Shown: positions 11,203 through 22,052 of the stretch, one piece after another | Layout: each line of letters starts with the position of its first letter | Position numbering within the stretch: position 1 is the first letter of the stretch | Assembly: GCF_030272615.1 (NCBI RefSeq) | Contig: NC_081411.1 | Span: 181,868,977-181,932,976, forward strand | Source: Cryptomeria japonica | Taxonomy: Eukaryota; Streptophyta; Pinopsida; Cupressales; Cupressaceae | Direction: 5' to 3' | DNA length: 64,000 bases | Notes under the pieces: model-generated | Database searches by the model: none | Told to the model about the DNA's origin: nothing | Seen by the model: the letters and a program-made list of their open reading frames with translations, nothing else | Position numbers and translations under genes: made by a program

Positions 11203-11700
11203 GATCTAAATATTATCAGAGCGTTTAGGTTGAAACATAGAGTTTTCATCTTGACCTTCAGAAGAAATCATGTAATTACCAAAGTCACATGAACCTAACA
11301 TAATATTTGGGACTTATGATCATCAGAAGGAAACACAATAAATTTTGCCTTAGTTTTAGGTTGTAACACCACTTTTTGTTTTCCTACCAGAATAGTTGCC
11401 TAAGACCAATCCATTTTAATTTCCCCACTCAAATATTTACAAAAAGTTCTTCTTAACAGAATGCCATAACTGGCAGGTATATCAGCCACAAGAATAGTCA
11501 AATTCTCCCTTTTACTATGATGGGCTGCTAGAGCTACTTGAATGACTTTAATTTGCCCAAGGAGAGGAATTTGTTTTGAATCCATGGAATAGCATCTACC
11601 AAATGAATTTGTGAGAGATATGCCTAAATATTTAGCTACTGTGGAAGCCATGATATTATCTGATGCACCATAGTATATAATACAATTACTAAGCTTGTGA
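11203..11700 (-). pseudogene. gypsy-B retropepsin-like protease
   Basis: The minus-strand reading 11690-11400 contains GASDNIM, then SFGRCYSMDSKQIPLLGQIK, ILVADIPASYG and GEIKMDWS, the conserved core and flap region of a gypsy aspartic protease. The residue pair before GAS reads YY, so the catalytic Asp of the expected D-S/T-G-A site is lost. A stop follows at 11400. A frameshift near 11300 leads into the RNase H reading. The upstream part of the domain continues at 29737 and above, because the CACTA transposon has inserted just before the active site. Confidence 0.75.
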
Positions 11701-12036
11701 TACTAGTACATTTGGGCCTAATTTTTGAAGGCTAATTGTCAGAATTTTGACGACACCACGTCGAACTTCCGACCAATTTTACCGTCAAAAAATCATCATC
11801 AAGCTTCCTGACAATGCCATTTGCATCGGTCATCTGATGACGTTATGAACTCCTCCGATGGCAGTTATATTTTCTTCCCTGACCACAAATTTTGGTGGAT
11901 TAGCATCGGAATTCCGATGGATGCTATGTTTTCTCCTCGACGACTGTCCGACATGGAAGTGACGTCAGATATACAGCATCCTTGTCGAATGTTTCTTTAG
12001 TTGTCGTCAGAATTCTGACAGTGAGAGATGATGTGG
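11701..12036. repeat. Left terminal inverted repeat and subterminal repeats of the CACTA element
   Basis: The first roughly 30 bp form the TIR. The following 300 bp contain repeated CGTCAGAATT/TTTGACGA and CGACG words and two perfect palindromes, ATCGGAATTCCGAT (11905-11918) and GTCAGAATTCTGAC (12006-12019). In this superfamily subterminal repeats bind the transposon-encoded proteins. Confidence 0.75.
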
Positions 12037-12128
12037 GTTAGACAACTTTGTTGTTGGTGCATGAAAGCATTGAACAAGTTCTACTTTTAAAAATTGCATA
12101 AAACATTTATTATTTATTTGATTTAGTG

Positions 12129-13235
12129 GCAAAAAAGGATTATCAATGATGTTTCCTTTCTCCAAGAATTGTCTAGGATCTTTCTGTCAGATAATATGTA
12201 ACATCAAATGACTAAATCTTTTCTTTACAAATGCTTATTTTATTTAATTATCATCTGAGCATGAATTAAAATTTATATCTATACGGAAGCAGAACATACA
12301 AGCTGAAGAGTCATGTGTAAGTAAATTTTGTAAAAGAAAGCAAATAGACATTATCTTGAACGACATGGAAACAAGCTCATCAGCTGCCTAGAAGAGAGCA
12401 ATTGGAGAAAAGGGGAGGAAAGTGTTAAAGAGTGATAAATACATAGAGAGTATGCAAAAAAGGATTATCAATGATGTTTCCTTTCTCCAAGAATTGTCTA
12501 GGATCTTTCCGTCAGATAATATGTAACATCAAATGACTAAATCTTTTCTTTACAAATGCTTATTTTATTTAATTATCATCTGAGCATTAATTAAAATTTA
12601 TATCTATACGGAAGCAGAACATACAAGATGAAGAGTCATGTGTAAGTAAATTTTGTAAAAGAAAGCAAATAGACATTATCTTGAATGACATGGAAACACG
12701 CTCATCAGCTGCCTAGAAGAGAGCAATTGGAGAAAAGGGGAGGAAAGTGTTAAAGGGTGATAAATACATATGATTTAGTTAAAAGAAAGCAAATAGACAT
12801 TATCTTGAACGACATGGAAACAAGCTCATCAGCTGCCTAGAAGAGAGCAATTGGAGAAAAGGGGAGGAAAGTGTTAAAGGGTGATAAACATTTATTATTT
12901 ATTTGATTTAGTGGCAAAAAAGGATTATCAATGATGTTTCCTTTCTCCAAGAATTGTCTAGGATCTTTCCGTCAGATAATATGTAACATCAAATGACTAA
13001 ATCTTTTCTTTACAAATGCTTATTTTATTTAATTATCATCTGAGCATGAATTAAAATTTATATCTATACGGAAGCACAACATACAAGCTGAAGAGTCATG
13101 TGTAAGTAAATTTTGTAAAAGAAAGCAAATAGACATTATCTTGAACGACATGGAAACAAGCTCATCAGCTGCCTAGAAGAGAGCAATTGGAGAAAAGGGG
13201 AGGAAAGTGTTAAAGGGTGATAAATACATAGAGAG
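12129..13235 (+). repeat. Tandem duplication within the left arm
   Basis: A unit starting GCAAAAAAGGATTATCAATG occurs at 12129, 12454 and 12914, with unit length about 325 bp. An extra partial copy (about 12781-12890) holds only the second half. The copies are nearly identical, so the duplications are recent. The right arm has one copy (about 14810-15160, inverted). Confidence 0.85.
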
Positions 13236-13282
13236 TATGCAATACAAACAAACAATGTTTGGAGTGTATGATGTGACATCTC

Positions 13283-14018
13283 TAATTTATGTCTGAAGGG
13301 ACTAACTAGTTTTGGAGTTCCTACGAAACCTATTGGGCCACGCTTGGAGGAAATCAATGTGTTCATGCAAGGAGCACCTTTTTTCTATTATGAGAATAAT
13401 TCTTTTGCACCAAAGGATATTTGGAAGGCAATATCTAAAAAATTCTATAGTGTGGAACTAGAGTTGGTGGACTCGAAGTAATTTTTAGCTTTCAGAAGAC
13501 CAAGAGGTTATGTACACAATCTCCCAATAGAAGGGTGATTTCAAACATTACCTCTCCCCCCCATGAATATTCATGAAGCACTTCCTCAGACAAAGGACTA
13601 TTAGCCTCCATGGGATCAAATAAAAAAATTGAAGCATAGACTCTAGACGATGTGGTGGTGTCCTTCGTGAAGAACTCTACACTGTAATTGAAAATTCAAA
13701 AGGGAAACTGCAAGATAGTGAAGAGAAATACATTCTTGAAAAGTGGGAAGAATGGATCTTGGTTTGGGTGGGGCCAAGTCAAGTGGCTCCTCTAGAGGTT
13801 GATGAGATAGAAATCATATTAGGATTTGAAAAAGATCACACTCATGGAACTTCGTGTGTGACTGATTGATTGTGTTGTTTGGGTAATGCATTCCAAATAG
13901 ATATAGTTGCATACCATTTATCTATCCTAATTAAATCCTTTTATCCTGATGGCATTAAATTAAAGTTATTTCTCTTATATCTAGTATTGGTGGAGAAGAG
14001 GTTTCTTTGCATCGACCT
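13283..14018 (+). pseudogene. DRM-type DNA methyltransferase fragment, copy 1
   Basis: DRM enzymes place de novo cytosine methylation guided by small RNAs. The translated blocks occur in DRM order: GVPTKPIGPRLEEI, APFFYYEN, FAPKDIWKAISKKFYSVELE, LVDSK, RPRGYVHNLPIEG, LVWVGPSQVAPLEVDE, ILGFEKDHTHG, LGNAFQIDIVAYHLS (motif X), then in another frame IGGEEVSLHRPGIHLTCVV (the SAM-binding motif I). It stops at the foldback tip before the catalytic PC motif, so it cannot methylate. No introns interrupt the coding part. Several in-frame stops and at least two frameshifts are present. The divergence from a canonical DRM2 core recalls the DRM3 paralogue, but I cannot decide between them. Confidence 0.8.
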
Positions 14019-14062
14019 GGGATACATTTAACTTGTGTTGTATTTGGAGAAATATGTATTTT

Positions 14063-14800
14063 AGGTCGATGCTATGCAACCTCTTCTTCACCAATACTAG
14101 ATAGAAGAGAAAGTAGTTTAAATTAATACCATCAGGATAAAAAGCTTTAATCAAGATAGATAAATGGTATGCAACTATATCTATTTGGAATGCATTACCC
14201 AAACATCGCAATCGATTAGTTGCACACAAAGTTCCACGAGTGTGATCTTTTTCATATCCTAATATTATTTCTATCTCGTCAACCTCTAGAGGATCCACTT
14301 GACCTGGCCCCACCCAAACCAAGTTCCATTCTTCACACTTTTCAAGAATGTATTTCTGTTCACTATCTTGCAGTTTCCCTCATGAATTTTCAATTATAGT
14401 GCAAAGTTCTTCACGAAGGACACCACCAGATCGTCTAGAATCTATGCTTTAATTTTTTTCTTTGATCCCATGGAGGCCAATAGTCTTTTGTCTGCGGAAG
14501 TGCTTTCTGAATGGTCATGGGGGGGAGAGGTAATGCTTGAAATCACCCTTCTATTACGAGATTGTGTACATAACCTCTTGGTCTTCTGAAAGATGAAAAT
14601 TACTTCGAGTCTGCCAACTCTGGTTCCACACTATAGAAATTTTTTGATATTGCCTTCCAAATATCGTTCGGTGCAAAAACATCATTCTCATAATAGAAAA
14701 AGGTGCTCCTTGCATGAACATGTTGATTTTCTCCAAGTGTGGTCCAATAGGTTTCATAGGAACTCCAAAACCAGTTAGTCCCTCCAGACATAAATTAGAG
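14063..14800 (-). pseudogene. DRM-type DNA methyltransferase fragment, inverted copy 2
   Basis: The minus strand repeats the fragment of 13283-14018 in opposite orientation. Readable blocks are FFYYENDVFAPNDIWKAISK, FYSVEPELADSK, LVWVGPGQVDPLEVDE, LGYEKDHTRG and LGNAFQIDIVAYHLS, followed by the region of motif I near the tip. It keeps some residues that copy 1 has lost, for example HTRG against HTHG, and CFVGNAF-type context, so the two arms have diverged since the inversion formed. Together the copies make a near-complete inverted repeat of methyltransferase coding sequence with a 44-bp loop. Confidence 0.8.
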
Positions 14801-15266
14801 ACGTCACATCACACACTCCAGACATTGTTTGTTTGTATTGCATACTCTCTATGTATTTATCACCCTTTAACACTTTCCTCTTATTTTCTCCAATTGCTCT
14901 CTTCTAGGCAGCTGATGAACTTGTTTCCATGTCATTCAAGATAATGCCTACTTGCTTTCTTTTACAAAATTTACTTGCATATGACCCTTCATCTTGTATG
15001 TTTTGCTTCCGTACAGATATAAATTTTAATTCACGATTAGATGATAATTAAATAAAATAAGCATTTGTAAAGAAAAGATTTAGTCATTCGATGTTACATA
15101 TTATCTGACGAAAAGATCCTAGATAATTCTTGGAGAAAGGAAACATCATTGATAAACTTTTTTGCAAATAACACTAAATCAAATAAATTAAAAATGTTTC
15201 ATGTAATTTTTAAAAGTAGAACTCCTGCAATGCTTTCATGCACCGATGGCAAAGTTGTCTGACCAA
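14063..15266 (-). repeat. Right arm of the DRM foldback
   Basis: A 1.2-kb arm pairing with the left arm at 12037-14018. It contains the single-copy, inverted version of the 325-bp unit that is triplicated on the left. By eye the arms differ by roughly one base in 10-20. Confidence 0.85.
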
Positions 15267-16368
15267 CACCATTATCCATAATAGAATAAATCAATATAAT
15301 AGGCTATTATAAAGAATATATACAAAAATATGAAAGAACATTAAATTACCATTACAAACCCATAAACCATTAAATAGTGAAAATATATATAAATTTGTAA
15401 ATGTCTCCGTACAAACACCACAACCATAACCAAAACAAAAAAAATTCTTACTCGCAAAAACTAAGTAGCTAGTGAGTTGCAAGTCTACAACATCTCTTAG
15501 ATGACCGAACTGTTTCTTAATTTTGTTCTTCTGATTAGTCAATGGATTTAGTTGCATGTACATGTTTTCTATTTGAAGCCTTCTGTTTCCCTATATTTGA
15601 GACTTAATAAAATTCTTGTGAGTAGAATGGTGAAGTTTATCACCCAAACAAATCATATGCAAGGGAGACAATCACTTAAGGTCCATTTGATCTTGAGACA
15701 TTGATGCCCACTTTAGCATGTCACATCCTAAATTGACAAGACTTGTGATTGGGACCCAAAATATGACCCCTCATTTCTTGCCTCATGTGTGAGAAAAAAT
15801 TCAAACACTTTATGTATGATTAGGTAATAAAGGAAGCCTACCCTATCATTTGAAGGGGTCTACCTACAATTCAAGTGATCTCTTAACTATAAAATCAATT
15901 AAATTCCAAGTGAACAAGCAATCAAGCATTCATCAAGCATTGAAGGAGAATTCAAGTTAAAGCACAACATTCATGATCAACAGTTTGCATGACATCCTAA
16001 AGCCTTGTGTGAGGATTCAAGAAAGATTCATTAAGGTATCATGTTTAATTTTAAGCATTTTTAGATTAGATCTAAAGGGATCATTTTAAAGAGGGAGGAA
16101 GAGATCTTTTCCTAAAGATGTCTACCTCCAAAAATAGAGGAGATATTTAATAAAGATATCATCTTTTAAATTAAGAAATGGGCAGTGGATTAAGAATACA
16201 AACCTTCCATATTGCACACTTCAAGGTATATTCAAACCTATTTGACCTAGGAAATCCCCCATCAACAAACTTATTTTCGTCATTTTGTGTGTATGAAATT
16301 GATTTAGGAGTTACGTGTGAATAATTTGGCAGAGTAAATGATGACAATCAAACTCAAATTTTATCTGT
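15267..16368. other. CACTA internal DNA, no gene
   Basis: AT-rich sequence without a supported ORF. It includes the first copy (15821-15958) of a 138-bp direct repeat whose second copy lies at 16602-16739. Confidence 0.5.
15821..15958 (+). repeat. 138-bp direct repeat, copy 1
   Basis: Contains AGGAAGCCTACCCTATCATT and a block ending GAATTCAAGTT. Copy 2 is at 16602-16739 with a handful of mismatches. The second copy sits directly after the mini-foldback, as if a segment was duplicated with it. Confidence 0.85.
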
Positions 16369-16593
16369 CTTGAAAGCGTTTTATCTTGATGGCATTAAAT
16401 TAAAGTTCTTTCTCTATTTTCTAGTGATCTATGGAGTAGAGGTTTCTTTGCATCGACCTAGGATACATTTAACTTGTGTTGTATCTATGGAAATATGTAT
16501 CATAGGTCGATGCAATGCAACCTTTGCTCCACCAATACCAGATAGAAGAGAAAGTACTTTAATTTAATGCCATCAGGATAAAATGCTTTCAAG
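16369..16593 (+). repeat. Mini-foldback containing DRM motif I, copy 1
   Basis: An inverted repeat with outer ends CTTGAAAGC and GCTTTCAAG and stem arms of about 85 bp. It carries the same tip as the large foldback, with the plus strand reading PDGIKLKFF, VEVSLHRPRIHLTCVV and ME before turning back at AGGTCGATGC. The inversion junction is identical to that at 14018/14063, so this is a copy of the large hairpin tip and not a separate event. Confidence 0.85.
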
Positions 16594-16601
16594 ATATATA
16601 T

Positions 16602-16739
16602 TAGGTATAAAAGGAAGCCTACCCTATCATTTGAAGGGGTCTACCTACAATTCAAGTGATCTCTTAATTATAAAATCAATTCAATTCCAGGTGAACAAGC
16701 AATCAAGCATTCATCAAGCATTGAAGGAGAATTCAAGTT
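16602..16739 (+). repeat. 138-bp direct repeat, copy 2
   Basis: Second copy of the segment at 15821-15958, starting right after the mini-foldback. Confidence 0.85.
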
Positions 16740-18388
16740 GGTGCAGGTGCATTTGGAAGACCAAAGGACTTAATGAAGCCATTAAAGGCTTTTGAAGGTC
16801 TTAGGAGTGAAGAGCCAATCAATTATGATGTCTTAAGGTCCATTATGGCCTTTAATGATGAAAATTGTAATAAGTTTGTAATTTGTCCTAAAGGGCCTGG
16901 TAAGGACCTTAGGACCAACAAAAAGATGTAATAGGAATTTATGGCTTAGGGAGTCTAGAAGAGTTTAGGCAAGTTAAATAAATCATTTCATGACCTTGTG
17001 TGTCAGCAGTTAAGAGTTTTTGATCAAATGGTTGATGTGATGCTTTGTATGGCAGAGAATGCTGGTGTACGGACTAGGACAAGCAATAACAACAAACTTT
17101 TGTTTTCTTGAAATTTTTTTGTGTTTTGGCTTATGGTAAATTTGCCTTGAGTGTGTATACGAATTCTTAATGCATTGAAGAGACCTTGAACATCTTATTT
17201 GTAGGGAAGATGCATTGATAATCCATTTGTCTCAGACTTTAGACTAGTTGCATTGACTCTTCTAACACATTTGTGCAATTTGGCAATTGATTTGGTTGAT
17301 TTACAATGAGAATGGTCATTCCATGAATGTAAAAGGCCTAATATTCAAGGGATTGCACTCCTCTAACATGTACAATAAACTACTAATAGGTTGATGTGCA
17401 GATTGGGTGGAGAACTGGGGTGATCACCAAAACAACGAATGTAAGAGTGGAGAAATTGCTTGTTAAGGAGAAGCAGTAGAAAGTATGCCTTAAGGAGGGG
17501 CACATTTTATGATTTACAATGTTTATAAATTTCAAATGAAAGGTGAATCCTTCATCATTTGGATGATATAGTGTTTGGAAGAGGGGTATATGAGAAACCC
17601 TTCTTTTAAGGGTTTGTGAGAGGCTAAATAAGGGATTTTGCATCTAAGAATGTTAAAACTTGTAAATAATTGCATTTCCTTAGTTTTGAATCATAATGGA
17701 TGACTTTTGAGAGTTTGGGAGTTAGGGAGTTAAAACATTATATACTTCCTTTGAAAAAATGTCATTTTTGGAGTCCAAAAACAGTGCATAGTTGCAGGAC
17801 AACATATACTTTCCAAAGCAACCATATGCAATATTCTGGTTTGTTGAAGATAAGACAAATAGGTGTCTAAATGTCCAAATTTCTTGTTTAGTTTTTTGGG
17901 AAATTTGAGAGAAAACAATTCATTTTCCTCGCTGGAGGGCTAATTGGGCAACTACACCTAGAAGGCTAAAAATAGGGCTTTGCACTTAAACAAGTTCTTG
18001 GAACCACAAAACCAATTAAAACAACTTATTTGGAGGTAGTACAAACGTTCCATACCTTTGGAATCATTTGAAAAAGTGTTGGTTTTCATTTGACCTATTT
18101 GAGCCATTTGGGTGCTAGTAGGCCTAGGGTTTTGGACCTTGTATTTCCCTTATAAATATTAAAGGTTCATTTATCACACCCTTCCTATGCATCACAAGTT
18201 AAAATATTCTCAACTTACACATCATAAAAGGATCTTAAAATATTCATTGTTTATAATGATAAGAATTTGGTTGTTCCATACACCTTCCTTTACTATTTTA
18301 AAAATATCATCGACCAAAATATTGTGCAGTAGTAGTATGGACTGCATTTCGTCTATTTTATGCCCAAAGATTTCATCATACCACTTTA
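16740..18388. other. CACTA internal DNA, no gene
   Basis: About 1.6 kb of AT-rich DNA. No supported ORF, RNA gene or repeat was seen. Short ORFs on the minus strand (17383-17643, 17730-17918) show no recognisable domain. Confidence 0.5.
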
Positions 18389-18393
18389 TTTTC

Positions 18394-18842
18394 TGTAGGA
18401 TTTTGCCAAGATCAAGGGCACAATGAAAAGCATAAATAGAGACAACAGAATGACAAGAACAAACTGTATTCTCATCAATATGCAAATGATCAATTGGATT
18501 AACCAATACAATGAATATAGGCCTGCTTATATAGGAAAGGCCATATGGATGTATGAGCACACAATTATGACATGTGGCTCAATGAGAAACAAGGGTAGGT
18601 AAGAAATACTAAGGGTAGGTAGGAGAAATAATATAATATTCCACAAGAGGTGGATGACCCACCGAATGTGGAGTGTAACAACAAAATAAGACCACAAAAG
18701 GTGGAATTTCTCCTACAAGCTCTATCCCTATGTGCACACTTCCCTAAGTGTTTCAAATCCAAACTATGAAGAGATGCATTATCCTAAGTTAACTTAAGTA
18801 AAGTGTAATAATATCCAAAATGAATATTTATTTACACCAACA
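18394..18842 (-). repeat. 3' LTR of copia C
   Basis: On the minus strand it starts TGTTGGTGTAAATAAATA after the polypurine tract and ends CCTACA at 18394. Length 449 bp, the same as the partner LTR. Confidence 0.95.
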
Positions 18843-18851
18843 CCCCCCCTT
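18843..18851 (-). promoter_or_regulatory. Polypurine tract of copia C
   Basis: Reads TTAAGGGGGGG on the minus strand immediately before the LTR start. It primes plus-strand DNA synthesis. Confidence 0.85.
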
Positions 18852-19149
18852 AAGTGCAACTTAGGGGAATGAAGACTCAAGTCAACAATGCAAGATGGGT
18901 CCCGGCTACTAGGGCATGATAGGTACCCATGTACAATATGAAAATGAAAGAAAAGCTATGCAATACAATCCCTCACAAACAGAGAAAGGGAGAAAACCCA
19001 GTGGGAAAAAACTCCCCCCAAAAAGAGAGATGAAAGTACAAAAGACTGTCAAAGAAGAAGGACAAAACCTCAAAGAGGAAAAAGTCTCCCCCATAAGAGA
19101 GGAAGGAGAAGTTAGCTGACCCCCCCTAATGACATATCTCACACCCCCA

Positions 19150-20480
19150 AGAGAGCTTGCAACTGCTGGAACTTACTCTCGGTGAAAGGTTTGGTGAATA
19201 TGTCAGCAACCTTCTCTGCTATAGGACAATACTGCAAATCAATGACCTGCTCCTGAATGAGCTCTCAGATATAGTGCATATGAATCTCGATGTGTTTGGT
19301 CCGCTGGTGCTGGACTGGGTTCTTCGAGATTGCAATAGCATTCTGATTGTCACAATGGAGAACTGTCAACGATGGAGTGGTGAATCCAAACTCTGTGAGA
19401 ATCTGCTAGAGCCAAATGGTCTCAGTCACTACATTAACAACACCTCGATACTCAGCCTCAGTCGAAGAGAGAGCAATAGCATGTTGCTTCTTGCTCTACC
19501 AATAAATGGGGCCCGAACCAAGGTGAAAACTGTAACCAGAAGTAGACTTACGACCATCAAGATCGCCAGCCCAATCAGAGTCTATGTAACCATCCAAGCG
19601 AAGTCCTGTGTCTGCTGCATAGTGAATCCCATAGTGATGTGTACCCTAGATGTAATGAAGGATGTGTTTGGTGGCTTTCCAATGAAGCTCATGTGGTTCC
19701 TGCAAGTAGATCAAGAGCATACTTGGGCTATGATAGTGTAATCCCGAAAGGTGATTGTGAAATCTCTATCCTGAGAAAGTAGTGCAAAAGACCCAAGTCA
19801 ATCATAGCAAATCTGTCATGCAAAGTAGATTTGGCCCTACTAATGATGGATGAAGTACTCCCTGTAATGATCAAGTCATCAACATAGAGCACAAGTATCA
19901 AGTGAGAGTCATCTTGTTGCAAAATGTAGACATTCGGATTGGAATGACACCTGGTGAACCCTGTAGAGAGAATAAAGGAATCCATCTTGGTGTACCAAGC
20001 CCTGGGGGCTTGCTTAAGGCCTAAGAGAGATTTCCTTAGTCTGCAAACCAAGGAAGTATCCTGGATGAAACCCTATGGCTGCTCCATATAAATCTCCTCA
20101 TCAAGATCACCATGAAGAAAAGCACTCTTCACATCCATCTGATGTACAACCCAACCATGAGCTGCAGCAATAGCAAGTGTCAAATGAATGGAGTTCATCT
20201 TGGCTACGGGTGCAAAGGTCTTAGTATAGTCAACACCTGCGACCTAAGAGAAACCTTTCGCAACAAGCTGAGCCTTATACTTATCCACACTACCATCCAC
20301 TGCAAACTTGGTCCGATAGATCCACTTACATTGAACCATCTTTCTCCCCTTAGGGAGATGGTCTAGATCCCATGTGTTGTTCCTCATCAAGGAACTATAC
20401 TCTTCCTCCATAGCTTGGTCCCACTCAGGAACCCCTGATGCTTCCCTAAATGTCTATGGATTGGAAGCGGTAGCAATGAA
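19150..20480 (-). pseudogene. copia C reverse transcriptase and RNase H
   Basis: RT copies the element RNA and RNase H removes it. The minus strand reads KMVQCKWIYRTKFAVDGSVD, then DYTKTFAPVAK, LHGDLDEEIYMEQ, LLGLKQAPRAWY and the intact catalytic LVLYVDDLIITGS. After PKYALDLL near 19715 a deletion joins RT directly to EPHELHWKATKHIL, skipping the region between the two domains and shifting frame. RNase H follows with DSDWAGD, KSTSGY, STEAEY and IFTKPF, so its catalytic D and E residues are visible. Several in-frame stops, mostly TAG, block expression. Confidence 0.9.
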
Positions 20481-21482
20481 TGCATGAGGAAGATCCTGAT
20501 GTTGTGATCGAGTTCTCCATCTATCTAAAGGATCCCCAACAAGAGAACCCATGGACTCAAGTGTCTATTGAGCCCAATGAGGTTGAGGTGGAGGTGGAGA
20601 ATGAGGCTCCTCAACTGCAAGTGGACCCTGCAGAGGTGTAACCCTGCAAGTCGGAGTTGAAGGAGTCTCATCATCTAAATCACTAACATCACTATCCACA
20701 ATGGAGGAAGGTGGAGGAGGTAGAGAGGCTAAGCTAGGAGAGCTTTCCTCAAAGTGAACACTCCTCTCAATGAACACCTCATGTGTCTCTGGATCCATCA
20801 ATCTGTATGCCTTAACACCCTTAGGATATCCAACAAATATGCAAGGCCGACTCTGAGGTTCCAATGCCTTGCGTTTTTGCAGAGGTATACGAGCCCATGC
20901 TGGACACTGAAAGACTCTAAAATGTCTCACAATTGGTTTCCTACCAGCCCAAGCCTCAAAAGGAGTAATACCTTGCAAAGCTTTGTGAGGAACCTGATTC
21001 TGGAAGTGTGTGGTACAACTGATAGCCTTTGCCCAAAAGGCGGGATCAAGAGAACGTGCATGTATCATAAAACTAGCCATTTCTTTGAGAGTTCTATTCT
21101 TGTGTTCTACAGCCCACTTCTGCTATGGAGTGTATGTTATAGAATGCTAAAGGTCAATCCCCTCAAATGTACAAAAATCCTCAAGTCTTTTGTTCACATA
21201 TTCCCTTCCATTATCTGTGAGAAGAATCTTGACCACTTTCCCTGATTGCTTCTCCACACAAGTCTTGAAGTCCTGAAATTTGTCAAATACTTCACTCTTA
21301 TGAATAAGAAAGTAGACCCAAGTGAAGCGGGAGTAGTCATCAATGAAGGTGAGAACATAGTGGGCCTTACTAAATGAAGGTGCTGGAAATGGACCTGCTA
21401 CATCACTGTGAACAAGTTGAAGAACTTCCAAAGCTCTCCAAGCTTTCCCCTTATCAAACTTCTCTTCGGGATGCTTGCCCAT
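20481..21482 (-). pseudogene. copia C integrase
   Basis: The catalytic core reads HSDVAGPF (D), FIDDYSRFTWVYFL, LLTDNGREYVN (D) and, past two TAG stops, the VEHKNRT block that holds the catalytic Glu. The C-terminal part includes FQCPAWARIPLQKRKALEP and FVGYPKGVKAYRL, typical of copia integrases. A proline-rich linker (SLASLPPPPSS and PHSPPPPQPHW) leads to RT. Stops are at about 21145, 21120 and 20565. The frame is the same as for gag. Confidence 0.9.
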
Positions 21483-22052
21483 GGAACAACCTAAACATAC
21501 ACCCTCTGAAAAACTGATTCAAGGTAGACCTGTGACCATGTCTTTAGTGCTTAGCTGCTAAAGATAGCGGTAGTTGAGGTGACCAAACCGCTCATGCCAT
21601 AGCTTACTTTTTGAATTTGAATGAGTAAGCATGGCCCTAGAAGGTGAACTTGGCACAAAGTGGGAGAATGAATAAAGCCTTGAGTTGTCATTGACTTGTC
21701 CCACTGCTACCAAGGCATCATCATCAAGTTCCTTTACCACAACTAAATCTGGTGTAAACTCAACCTTTTTCCCATTCCCATAGTGAGTGATTTGGTAGAT
21801 GGAGAGAAGGTTGGTAGACAAGTTAGGAACATAGAGAACATTCTCAAATGTTCCATCATCCATGTCAACTGAACCTTTCTCTTCAACCTCTACTTGTGTA
21901 TCATCACCTATGTAAATGTGAGGTACCTTAGATGGCTCCAATGAAGAAAACTACTCCTTTGTAGAACCCATGTGATATGAGGCACCCGAGTCAAGTATCC
22001 ATTGCTGTGAAGAACCTGTTGTAGCCACAAATGCTTGCCCTTTTCCCTTAGA
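21483..22052 (-). pseudogene. copia C protease and pre-integrase region
   Basis: The retropepsin site reads WILDSGASYHMGS, followed by DGTFENVLYVPNLSTNLLSI. The GAG-pre-integrase zinc-binding block follows as LWHERFGHLN and, after two stops, CLGCSMGKH. The frame is continuous with gag, and four to five in-frame stops are present, mostly TAG. Confidence 0.85.

Larger units (their letters stand above)
12037..14018 (+). repeat. Left arm of the DRM foldback
   Basis: This arm is the reverse complement of 14063-15266 apart from tandem expansion. Its inner end GCATCGACCT (14009-14018) pairs with AGGTCGATGC (14063-14072), leaving a 44-bp loop. The outer edge near 12037 (GACAACTTTG) pairs with CAAAGTTGTC near 15255. 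The outer part is intron-like AT-rich DNA. The inner 740 bp is methyltransferase coding sequence. Confidence 0.85.

Noticed and set aside
13136..14944. Short ORFs of 76 codons at 13136-13366 (minus) and 14714-14944 (plus)
   Set aside because: They are the antisense of the methyltransferase fragment and its intron-like flank, mirrored in both hairpin arms.
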